DNA of 64,000 bases, from positions 1,955,501 to 2,019,500 of the forward strand of contig JBAIZL010000376.1 in NCBI GenBank assembly GCA_036971475.1, written 5' to 3'. The translations under genes were made by a program, and so were the position numbers. Of this stretch, positions 63,801 through 64,000 are shown one piece after another. Within the stretch, counting starts at the first letter, position 1, and each line of letters opens with the position of its first letter. The DNA comes from Prosapia bicincta. Its lineage: Eukaryota > Arthropoda > Insecta > Hemiptera > Cercopidae. The notes beneath the pieces are model-generated. The model made no database searches. It was not told where the DNA came from and saw only the letters and a list, made by a program, of their open reading frames with translations.

Positions 63801-64000
63801 ACATTGCCATGTGACCACATGCTGATCAAAATATGACAACGCTTGTACTCTAGCTGTTGTTGATTCAAAATTAAATTCATTCCGAGAATGCTTCTTCACC
63901 TTCCCACCTGAAAATTTTTAAAAAATGTTGCACTGATTTAAAGTTATTCATAAGAAATAAAGATTTATTTTAAACTTTTATAGTAATTACGGAAGAAGGT
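3709..64000 (-). CDS. MED12: Mediator complex subunit 12 (kohtalo), partial, 12 exons
   Basis: MED12 is the large scaffold subunit of the Mediator kinase module (with MED13, cyclin C and CDK8) and acts in the nucleus on RNA polymerase II transcription. Twelve exons join in frame: 63907-63761, 62863-62763, 61505-61376, 58459-58175, 32806-32627, 12714-12589, 11102-11028, 10826-10716, 10006-9882, 8836-8613, 6461-6299 and 3804-3709. Every intron begins GT and ends AG, and every phase matches. Landmarks that match animal MED12 from memory are EHVAFLFDLME, VFEALCRVVKH, NRYSFVCN, GARLTCHLLLRLFKT, CDRHLLAAAHN and AQRLLHMICYP. About 587 codons of the middle of the protein are present. No stop or frameshift was seen in the exons, so the gene looks functional. 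The N-terminus (right) and C-terminus (left) are outside the window. Two introns of 19.9 and 25.4 kb are filled with mobile elements. Confidence 0.93.
3898..4092. mobile_element. Foldback MITE
   Basis: The two ends are about 85-bp inverted repeats of each other. The left arm starts TATTTTGAGTATC at 3898 and the right arm ends GATACTCAAGATA at 4092. Both arms carry ATAATTATCTGCCA-like and AGAACCTC words in opposite orientation. There is no coding capacity. A pogo-like terminus (ACAGTAAATCTCAGTAG) follows immediately. Confidence 0.7.
4742..4805. repeat. Perfect 22-bp inverted repeat (hairpin)
   Basis: The arms at 4742-4763 and 4784-4805 are exact reverse complements with a 20-nt loop. The left arm begins ATTCTCAAAAC. 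It is intronic and could be a short foldback element. Confidence 0.75.
5500..6098 (-). mobile_element. Tigger/pogo-like transposon fragment
   Basis: The 5' terminus at about 6098, read on the minus strand, is CAGTAGAACTCCAATTATCC, a pogo/Tigger-type end. The 5' leader contains a segment (around 5870-5990) that is clearly related to 9448-9600. The transposase N-terminus follows at 5815. The 3' part is missing. Confidence 0.75.
5657..5815 (-). pseudogene. Tigger transposase N-terminus (CENP-B-type HTH), truncated
   Basis: An open frame of 52 residues starts at ATG 5815-5813 with MASSKRKEVVLSLVDKLIIG and continues KQLAEMYSVGQSTIFDIKRR. This is the psq/CENP-B-N helix-turn-helix of pogo/Tigger (jerky-like) transposases. 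A stop follows NLHF. Further homologous residues (for example FNSLWESAEAL) continue in broken frames to about 5500, where they resemble 11700-11750. The catalytic DDE domain is absent, so this is a dead fragment. Confidence 0.75.
6299..6461 (-). CDS. MED12: MED12 exon k
   Basis: This 163-nt exon encodes SSGGVDTRHSLSDLAQIVLR, then EICSQEWVLERCLQNPEELC and ends in LSPKQ. The 'ICSQEWVLERCL' motif is a MED12 hallmark. The donor is GTATAG, weaker than the others but in the right phase. Confidence 0.93.
6462..7289 (-). other. MED12: MED12 intron, mostly featureless
   Basis: No coding sequence is seen. It contains the GC-rich hairpin segment at 6624-6745. Confidence 0.55.
6624..6745. other. Possible piggyBac-type terminus with GC-rich hairpins
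   Basis: TTAA is followed by CCCGTTCAGCACCGCTCGC, which fits a piggyBac-like end (TTAA target, CCC start). It is followed by two hairpins: CTCGC paired with GCGAG, and GTGCGCTC paired with GAGCGCAC. The base composition contrasts sharply with its surroundings. The opposite end was not found, so the assignment is weak. Confidence 0.35.
7290..8479 (+). mobile_element. Degenerate mariner element
   Basis: Broken mariner transposase reading frames are followed by an end that, read inward on the minus strand, is ACAAGGTGTATCCAAAAAAT, a mariner-like terminus next to TA. A matching left terminus was not found, so the left border is approximate. Confidence 0.75.
7435..8377 (+). pseudogene. Mariner transposase, inactivated
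   Basis: Homology to mariner transposases is spread over several frames. Visible pieces are KWFDISKNIFLEGRDNVHDE, LQLSKKYARCVPSLLFNGYK, FDELFSRIFTGEKHGF, HHNARPHITRATMEFLEKF and HPPYSPDLALSDFHLFSELK, with a C-terminal RCGKCLNRDGNNVEK. Frameshifts and stops separate them. The second catalytic aspartate, normally in 'DNARPH', is replaced by His here. Longer open frames on either strand in this segment are shadows of this relic. Confidence 0.85.
8613..8836 (-). CDS. MED12: MED12 exon j
   Basis: This 224-nt exon starts in phase 0 with AILVVGDAMAKRGGSSAKKT. It then has a serine-rich, low-complexity stretch and ends HILGTSDILGAGNEDLLMDL before GTTAGA. The VLGDA-like start is conserved. The serine-rich part is expected to vary between species. 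Confidence 0.9.
8837..9881 (-). other. MED12: MED12 intron with a Tigger 5' remnant
   Basis: No exon is seen. The only recognisable content is the pogo/Tigger-like segment at 9341-9600. Confidence 0.55.
9341..9600 (+). mobile_element. Tigger/pogo-like 5' remnant
   Basis: It begins with ACAGCAGAACTTGAATTATC, a pogo-type terminus. It continues with a leader (GCGCTAATAGCC, then GTCGCCAGGTGACCGGCCTG) homologous to the leader of the minus-strand copy at 5870-5990. No transposase start is preserved. Confidence 0.6.
9882..10006 (-). CDS. MED12: MED12 exon i
   Basis: This 125-nt exon encodes GTSPHPLPSNSAVSN, then LSCDRHLLAAAHNNIKVG and PVLAVLK, ending in phase 0 before GTAAGG. CDRHLLAA is a conserved MED12 motif. 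An open frame on the opposite strand here is only its shadow. Confidence 0.94.
10007..10715 (-). other. MED12: MED12 intron, nothing recognised
   Basis: AT-rich and non-coding in all frames. No repeat or regulatory element was recognised. Confidence 0.6.
10716..10826 (-). CDS. MED12: MED12 exon h
   Basis: This 111-nt exon encodes GRGDSDEDTEAGARLTCHLL then LRLFKTIEVPQPALYSV. The GARLTC..LL.LFKT core is typical of MED12. Acceptor AG and donor GTAAGT are both present. Confidence 0.95.
11028..11102 (-). CDS. MED12: MED12 exon g
   Basis: This 75-nt exon encodes ARHCFSLEDFVVHVALPSLL followed by TVCNE, with a GTAAGT donor. It matches the conserved MED12 block around 'LEDL..AAIPSLL'. Its phase agrees with both neighbours. 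Confidence 0.93.
11520..11909 (+). mobile_element. Tigger/pogo-like internal-deletion fragment
   Basis: Broken transposase pieces resemble the Tigger family: ISDIKRRKS, LTFESVLENESS and FKWFLQQHS, with FDSLWRSSQA near 11750. The right end at about 11909 is TCGGATAATTGGAGTTCTAC then AGTA, the reverse complement of the 5' terminus at 6098. The left part is truncated. Confidence 0.65.
12259..12350. repeat. 26-bp minisatellite
   Basis: About 3.5 units of a 26-bp repeat (acattaaatgccaatgcata, then ttgctg) begin at 12259, 12285, 12311 and 12337. Looser copies of 'atttagtnccaa' extend over 12140-12440, suggesting an older, decayed array in this MED12 intron. Confidence 0.7.
12589..12714 (-). CDS. 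MED12: MED12 exon f
   Basis: This 126-nt exon encodes VLMAVCYSSNH..., then DIHDVSIHNSLAVFTSILI, with an AG acceptor and a GTATGT donor. It continues the MED12 alignment directly after the EWLG end of exon e. Confidence 0.93.
12871..13138. mobile_element. Foldback element with a hammerhead-like arm
   Basis: The left arm (12871-12941) and right arm (13068-13138) are about 70-bp inverted repeats; the right arm contains GGCGAAAAGCTTTGAATAAA. The left arm plus the adjacent bases hold a complete hammerhead-like core on the minus strand, while the right arm keeps only its 3' half. The spacer (12942-13067) is unique. It is probably derived from the terminal repeat of a Penelope-like element. Confidence 0.65.
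12929..12963 (-). ncRNA. Hammerhead ribozyme-like core, type B copy 1
   Basis: On the minus strand the sequence reads CTGAAGA (fits CUGANGA), then a stem II GCTG/CGGC with a 12-nt loop, then GAAA and GC. The conserved core bases are in the expected order. Stem I is weakly supported. Activity is inferred only. Confidence 0.5.
13513..13644 (+). ncRNA. Hammerhead ribozyme-like core inside a 32-bp hairpin
   Basis: The core starts with CTGATGA at 13560-13566. It is followed by a 6-bp stem II (TGTTGG/CCAACG, with a U-G pair), then GAAAGCTTT. It is enclosed by exact 32-bp inverted arms at 13513-13544 and 13613-13644 (AACTAAGTCAAAATAC... and its complement). The arms would extend stem I. Hammerheads are known in Penelope-like elements and in the small retrozymes derived from them. 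Confidence 0.6.
13784..13805 (+). ncRNA. Hammerhead-like remnant, type C
   Basis: CTGCATGAGATTCTAG is followed by CGAAACGTCGG. It resembles the CUGANGA...GAAAC pattern with one extra base in the first motif, and it precedes a (TA)n tract as the other copies do. It is probably inactive. Confidence 0.3.
13834..13881. repeat. (AT)n microsatellite
   Basis: About 24 AT dinucleotides lie between two hammerhead-bearing segments. Confidence 0.95.
13882..14003. repeat. Inverted copy of 13068-13188
   Basis: ATTAAATATGGTGATATGTT and the following sequence are the reverse complement of the stretch ending near 13188. Together the two make a large, imperfect inverted repeat around 13190-13880. Confidence 0.7.
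13974..14008 (-). ncRNA. Hammerhead ribozyme-like core, type B copy 2
   Basis: The minus strand reads CTGAAGATGCTG, a loop, CGGC and GAAAAGC, nearly the same as 12929-12963. The downstream flank is also shared, so this is a second copy of the same element end. Confidence 0.5.
14037..14070 (+). ncRNA. Hammerhead ribozyme-like core, type A copy 2
   Basis: CTGATGATGTTGG, a loop, CCAAC and GAAAAGC repeat the 13560 core with one substitution beside the GAAA. The 3' arm (TATAATTCTTGTATTTG) is retained, but the matching 5' arm is missing. Confidence 0.5.
14159..14198. repeat. (TA)n microsatellite
   Basis: An alternating TA tract abuts the 5' LTR of the family A element. Confidence 0.95.
14199..15663 (+). 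repeat. 5' LTR of family A copy 1
   Basis: This LTR is 1465 bp and has AATAAA-type polyadenylation signals at about 15538. Its last ~150 bp resemble the 5' LTR tail of copy 2 more than those of its own 3' LTR. Confidence 0.88.
15877..17084 (+). pseudogene. Gag-like coiled-coil ORF, frameshifted (copy 1)
   Basis: Two open frames, 15877-16362 and 16392-17084, together match the single intact frame of copy 2, so a frameshift lies near 16350. The product is highly charged with long heptad-like Glu/Lys/Arg/Met stretches, which predicts a coiled coil. A 36-bp unit is duplicated in tandem at about 16154-16231 (repeated NRQLNINNEKI). The C-terminal part (GEIGGVKYPSQGLVVQGLLR, then KFIRGTDMLMN) is the best conserved between copies. 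Homology to a named Gag family is not evident; the position after the primer site suggests Gag. Confidence 0.65.
17017..17238 (+). CDS. Retropepsin-like protease fragment (copy 1)
   Basis: In a frame shifted from the gag-like ORF, the segment at about 17125-17190 encodes SLQALIDTGSNMTCIQENW. It has the DTGS active-site signature of retroviral-type aspartic proteases. The frame stops soon after (NIGK), before the flap and C-terminal parts, so only the N-terminal half is present. No polymerase follows. Confidence 0.65.
   Translation: MLRQGQVWGQEKSMVPTVSRKTKTIRNPEIEIKIEETSLQALIDTGSNMTCIQENWILKNKNKIGREILNIGK
17240..18541 (+). other. Non-coding 3' interior of family A copy 1, with a 144-bp duplication
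   Basis: No frame is open. A 144-bp unit (beginning near 'atatgaatctatg' at 17366) is repeated from about 17510. The word ACTTCGTCG recurs about five times here and in related form in the LTR (14908). This may be a cis-acting region. Confidence 0.6.
18542..19995 (+). repeat. 3' LTR of family A copy 1
   Basis: This LTR starts TGTAACATT after the polypurine stretch and ends TTTACA before an AT-rich flank. Over its first ~1.3 kb I saw only a few differences from the 5' LTR (for example at 19298), but the last ~150 bp differ strongly. Confidence 0.87.
20030..21477 (-). repeat. Solo LTR of family A, reversed and diverged
   Basis: Read on the minus strand it starts TGTAACATTTATAGAATGGG at 21477 and runs through the LTR to about 20030, where the boundary is blurred. 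It is clearly more diverged than the other four LTRs. It lies tail-to-tail with the 3' LTR of copy 1, and its head abuts a long (TA)n tract. Confidence 0.8.
21478..21552. repeat. (TA)n microsatellite
   Basis: About 37 TA dinucleotides separate the reversed solo LTR from the 3' tail of the Penelope-like element. Confidence 0.95.
21616..21659 (-). ncRNA. Hammerhead-like fold with an altered core (minus arm)
   Basis: On the minus strand AGTGAT pairs with ATCACT (stem I), GGTCA with TGACC (stem II), GAAA follows, and AGG/CCT forms a short stem III before UC. The first core strand reads TCGACAA where CUGANGA is expected. The three-way fold is kept but the core is changed, so the motif is probably inactive. 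Confidence 0.4.
21661..22076 (-). pseudogene. GIY-YIG endonuclease domain of the Penelope-like element
   Basis: In frame after a stop, the minus strand encodes SGIYKITCNNCNAFYIGKTT followed by RTFKIRFEEHYRAF. It has GIY and YIG halves and a CxxC pair typical of Penelope endonucleases. The same domain is on the plus strand at 24478-24900, where the in-frame stop is a Ser codon instead. This suggests the stop arose after duplication. Confidence 0.82.
22075..24063 (-). pseudogene. Penelope-like reverse transcriptase, frameshifted
   Basis: The N-terminal part (23938-22895, continuing open upstream toward 24063) has FRPLINFTTAPSYIIAKILD and motif A, SYDITNMYPSIPIEEI. The C-terminal part (22785-22075) has LPMGSPISSVMSEIYLQHF (motif B), RYVDDILVI (catalytic YVDD), INFLDITLN, and YRKPTSNNTTIHYKS, a signature stretch of Penelope RTs. 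An indel in an A-run near 22915 shifts the frame, a TAA near 22798 interrupts it, and another stop at about 22077 separates the nuclease domain. A 48-bp tandem duplication (QHNLKNSLEP repeated) lies at about 23720-23815. The copy is inactive as it stands. Confidence 0.85.
24064..24900 (+). pseudogene. Inverted partial copy: RT C-terminus plus GIY-YIG domain
   Basis: The copy starts within the RT C-terminal region (RKPTSNNTTIHYKSNHPWTH), continues through a frameshift near 24290, and reaches the GIY-YIG domain (SGIYKITC..., FYIGKTTRTF, RFEERYRAF). It lacks the polymerase core, so it cannot act alone. Confidence 0.8.
24897..24940 (+). ncRNA. Hammerhead-like fold with an altered core (plus arm)
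   Basis: This is the mirror copy of 21616-21659, with identical stems and the same altered core strand. Confidence 0.4.
25063..26526 (+). repeat. 5' LTR of family A copy 2
   Basis: This LTR is 1464 bp, starts TGTAACATT and ends ATTACA. It lies next to a short (TA)n at the end of the plus-strand Penelope arm. Confidence 0.87.
26917..27888 (+). CDS. Gag-like coiled-coil protein (copy 2), intact
   Basis: One open frame of 323 residues begins MEGTDMPIGNIEVEEARGLP. Residues about 40-210 are rich in Glu, Lys, Arg, Met and Ile in heptad-like order, predicting a long coiled coil. The C-terminal ~110 residues include GEIGGVKYPSQGLVVQGLLR and QLEFGKWEMEF. No zinc knuckle or capsid motif is seen. It is probably the structural protein of a non-autonomous element that depends on another element's polymerase; this function is inferred from position. 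Confidence 0.65.
   Translation: MEGTDMPIGNIEVEEARGLPPMQTQQERGNNENVDLRDIMRTLMEMSVNINKGREEMKDIKEDIREINKKLEEDRDEMREMKEDLKLIKDEIREDNRKMIEDMREQLRTENNAVIGVMRRGLEEKIKTNFEETKEIIADEIEINKKEIEKVENITKKNTEELGELKLKVIGERKITDERFRKVEEVRKKILGEQGRLGDRNKMGKLEIWQIKNLTIQTTTNKKIEKINKMKMVIGEIGGVKYPSQGLVVQGLLRKFIRGTDMLMNVEAQLEFGKWEMEFKYENNKENRTYEADERYNGDVNGVTARTGVRTRKEQGAHSQSEN
27889..29340 (+). other. Interior of family A copy 2 after gag: broken protease and non-coding repeats
   Basis: The protease segment (about 27900-28035) matches copy 1 but lost one base in the A-run near 27917, breaking the frame. The same 144-bp duplication as in copy 1 follows (about 28170-28410). Nothing else is coding. Confidence 0.65.
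29341..30806 (+). repeat. 3' LTR of family A copy 2
   Basis: This LTR is 1466 bp, follows the polypurine stretch and ends ATTACA before (AT)n. The body is nearly identical to its 5' partner; the last ~150 bp are not. Confidence 0.87.
30807..30870. repeat. (AT)n microsatellite
   Basis: About 32 AT dinucleotides directly follow the 3' LTR of copy 2. Confidence 0.95.
32627..32806 (-). CDS. MED12: MED12 exon e
   Basis: This 180-nt exon encodes VRIETSWVRQLSESSNNRYS, then FVCNVVIAVCNETD, LSAELTACCNTLSTEWLG and a GTAAGT donor. It is isolated between the two giant introns. Phases on both sides agree with exons d and f. Confidence 0.95.
33878..34180 (+). pseudogene. hAT transposase C-terminal fragment, upstream part
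   Basis: This open frame encodes a C-terminal hAT region like ZBED5/SCAND3-type proteins: ENWEFKLTRDPFQINIDIPP, then LEDFGLLYLPVYPEVTMEAV and LLVLFSSTYLC. The LTR array interrupts it exactly after TYLC. The N-terminal zinc finger and catalytic residues are absent. Confidence 0.82.
34181..35324 (+). repeat. Family B LTR 1 (5' outer)
   Basis: This LTR is 1144 bp and ends AACCGTCACA. It opens with a 9-bp inverted pair, TGTAACACA-like against GGTGTTACA. A GC-rich patch (CGCCCCGCGGATGCGCG) lies about 200 bp in. Confidence 0.9.
35325..37427 (+). other. Family B interior (representative unit)
   Basis: The interior is about 2.1 kb with no long open frame. At 35671 a short stretch reads VDTAASSNVRQVRFDCPSLY, which might be a decayed retropepsin active site (DTG changed to DTA). 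The 65-codon minus-strand frame seen in every unit is on the opposite strand and has no homology. No clear primer-binding site was recognised after the LTR. The element is non-autonomous. Confidence 0.6.
37428..40674 (+). repeat. Family B unit 2 (LTR plus interior)
   Basis: 3247 bp. It differs from unit 1 by a T-to-C change in 'gtgtcaygatt' (about 38247). Confidence 0.9.
40675..43921 (+). repeat. Family B unit 3
   Basis: 3247 bp. It has C at the LTR marker and 'aagaaatgtg' instead of 'aagaaaagtg' in the interior (about 43585). Confidence 0.9.
43922..47168 (+). repeat. Family B unit 4
   Basis: 3247 bp. It has T at the LTR marker and 'aagaaatgtg' in the interior. Confidence 0.9.
47169..50415 (+). 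repeat. Family B unit 5
   Basis: 3247 bp. It has C at the LTR marker and 'aagaaaagtg' in the interior, like unit 2. Confidence 0.9.
50416..53645 (+). repeat. Family B unit 6
   Basis: 3230 bp. It has T at the LTR marker, the 'aagaaatgtg' variant, and a 17-bp deletion immediately before it (about 53302). Confidence 0.9.
53646..54789 (+). repeat. Family B LTR 7 (3' outer)
   Basis: This LTR is 1144 bp. Its end reads ATCCGTTACA where the six LTRs that precede an interior read AACCGTCACA. Only here are the LTR tips a perfect TGTAAC/GTTACA pair. Confidence 0.9.
54790..54955 (+). pseudogene. hAT transposase C-terminal fragment, downstream part
   Basis: The reading resumes with ETGFSALANIKSKY, an in-frame stop, then ARLDVESDLRYSLSKF and HPNIQKIVNEKQ. 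This is the conserved hAT dimerisation tail (usually 'EVGFSALT.IKSKYR'). It lines up with the fragment that ends at 34180 once the 4-bp duplication ATGC is counted once. Confidence 0.8.
56300..56490 (+). mobile_element. Penelope-type terminal repeat fragment
   Basis: A GC-richer segment (GGGCGGAGCTTACC) is followed by a TATA-box-like CCTATATATAGCGACC at about 56340 and then a hammerhead ribozyme motif at 56422-56470. This promoter-plus-ribozyme layout resembles Penelope-like element terminal repeats. No coding remnant is attached. Confidence 0.5.
56422..56470 (+). ncRNA. Hammerhead ribozyme, minimal Penelope type
   Basis: ACCCT pairs with AGGGT (stem I). CTGATGA is followed by a stem II GATGAC/GTCATC, then GAAA, a very short self-complementary stem III (ATGTACAT), and a predicted cleavage site after UA. 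All core bases are canonical and the tiny stem III is typical of Penelope hammerheads. Self-cleavage is predicted, not shown. Confidence 0.75.
57644..57963. mobile_element. Tigger/pogo-type MITE
   Basis: The left end TAGTAAAATCTCACTTATCT and the inward-read right end CAGTAGAGTCTCATCTATCC are imperfect terminal inverted repeats flanked by TA. The ~310-bp interior has no coding capacity. Confidence 0.65.
58175..58459 (-). CDS. MED12: MED12 exon d
   Basis: This is the largest exon in the window (285 nt). It begins SPEQTVSVFEALCRVVKH, continues with CSVERCVLSHLYDLYSTCS, and ends TPFMTDIIKNIRRP before a GTAATC donor. The match to animal MED12 is strong along its whole length. The next exon lies 25.4 kb away across an intron that contains the hAT relic and the tandem LTR array. 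Confidence 0.95.
58460..59269 (-). other. MED12: MED12 intron, nothing recognised
   Basis: AT-rich and non-coding. The same intron continues to 61375 with the Penelope relic at 59270-59930; 59931-61375 shows nothing recognisable. Confidence 0.6.
59340..59690 (+). pseudogene. Penelope-like GIY-YIG endonuclease remnant
   Basis: The frame reads SGIYSLPCEICHMEYFGQTK followed by RNIQIRAKEHF, with the GIY..Y(F)G pattern and a CxxC pair. A shift near 59480 then gives SAMAKHCLDENHKFKSKNVI, LFKNVINFNELDA, ETLFINRNRNKIVNN and GPIQ in another frame, the usual C-terminal tail of these enzymes. A stop interrupts after NELDA. It is inactive. Confidence 0.72.
59843..59895 (+). ncRNA. Hammerhead ribozyme-like motif downstream of the Penelope remnant
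   Basis: CTGAAGA (fits CUGANGA) is followed by a strong stem II (ATGACA/TGTCAT), then GAAAC and a short stem III region. Stem I (TCA/TGA plus partial pairing) is weak. Position after a GIY-YIG end agrees with a Penelope terminal repeat. Confidence 0.55.
61376..61505 (-). CDS. MED12: MED12 exon c
   Basis: This 130-nt exon encodes ILKEVPEVEAQLSAKGSNLV through VLRRYHCCLL, followed by a GTAAGT donor. It ends one base into a codon, which the next exon completes. The sequence aligns with the MED12 region just before the conserved VFEALC block. Confidence 0.93.
61506..62762 (-). other. MED12: MED12 intron, nothing recognised
   Basis: No gene, repeat or conserved signal was recognised. Confidence 0.6.
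62763..62863 (-). CDS. MED12: MED12 exon b
   Basis: This 101-nt exon runs from an AG acceptor (62865-62864) to a GTAAGT donor. With the carried base it gives 34 codons, GNSNYLPVQEHVAFLFDLME through GLIDVCIQ. This is a very conserved MED12 block and clear evidence for the gene's identity. Confidence 0.95.
62947..63088. mobile_element. Foldback MITE
   Basis: Arms of about 57 bp (GTTTAGGTTAATGATAGATC... and its near complement ending TAACCTAAAC) enclose a ~27-nt loop. It is non-coding and lies in the MED12 intron between exons a and b. Confidence 0.7.
63761..63907 (-). CDS. MED12: MED12 exon a
   Basis: This 147-nt exon is preceded by an AG acceptor (63909-63908) and followed by the donor GTTTGT. 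It starts with two bases completing a codon and ends one base into the next. It encodes KKHSRNEFNFES..., then HVVTWQCSVTVLEMINTFAS, a MED12-like stretch. The open frame reads on into the intron, so an ORF search alone overstates its length. Confidence 0.88.
63991..64000 (-). CDS. MED12: Possible 3' end of the preceding MED12 exon
   Basis: Read on the minus strand, the last ten bases of the window are followed by a good donor (GTAATT, 63990-63985). If this is an exon end in the needed phase, it supplies the single base that completes the first codon of the exon at 63907. The intron would then be only 83 bp. Ten bases are too few to confirm homology. Confidence 0.35.

Overview
The window is nuclear DNA from an arthropod, probably an insect with a large, repeat-filled genome. 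It is very AT-rich. It carries a spliced animal gene with GT-AG introns, together with Penelope-like, mariner, Tigger/pogo, hAT, PIF/Harbinger and LTR elements. There are no bacterial operons, and no rRNA or tRNA gene was recognised.

Host gene. The only host gene I recognise is the middle part of Mediator subunit 12 (MED12; insect name kohtalo), on the minus strand. Twelve exons between 63907 and 3709 join in frame (1763 nt, about 587 codons), and all have canonical splice sites. A possible thirteenth exon touches the right edge. The N-terminal part lies to the right of the window and the C-terminal part to the left. Nearly everything else here is intron. Two introns are very large: 12715-32626 (19.9 kb) and 32807-58174 (25.4 kb). 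Both are swollen by nested transposable elements, yet the exons remain intact.

Layout, left to right. 1-3151: most of a PIF/Harbinger DNA transposon with two opposed genes, a transposase (+) and a MADF-domain partner (-); its left end is outside the window. 3152-12588: MED12 exons separated by introns holding Tigger/pogo remnants, a dead mariner, foldback elements and a possible piggyBac-type end. 12870-14198: a cluster of foldback sequences with hammerhead-ribozyme-like cores ending in (TA)n. 14199-30806: two copies of a non-autonomous LTR retrotransposon (family A; gag-like coiled-coil ORF plus a protease fragment, no reverse transcriptase). Between them lie a reversed solo LTR and a Penelope-like element joined to an inverted partial copy of itself. 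33640-55099: a hAT relic with an 8-bp target duplication. Inside it sits a 20.6-kb head-to-tail array of a second LTR element (family B: seven 1144-bp LTRs alternating with six 2.1-kb internal regions), bounded by a 4-bp duplication. 55100-64000: MED12 introns and exons with two further Penelope-type fragments that carry hammerhead motifs, a Tigger-type MITE and a foldback element.

Most striking points: (1) the six-unit tandem LTR array inside a hAT transposase relic; (2) at least five hammerhead-like cores, one in the loop of a hairpin with 32-bp perfect arms; (3) LTR 3' tails in family A that group by position (5' or 3') rather than by copy, which normal reverse transcription does not predict.
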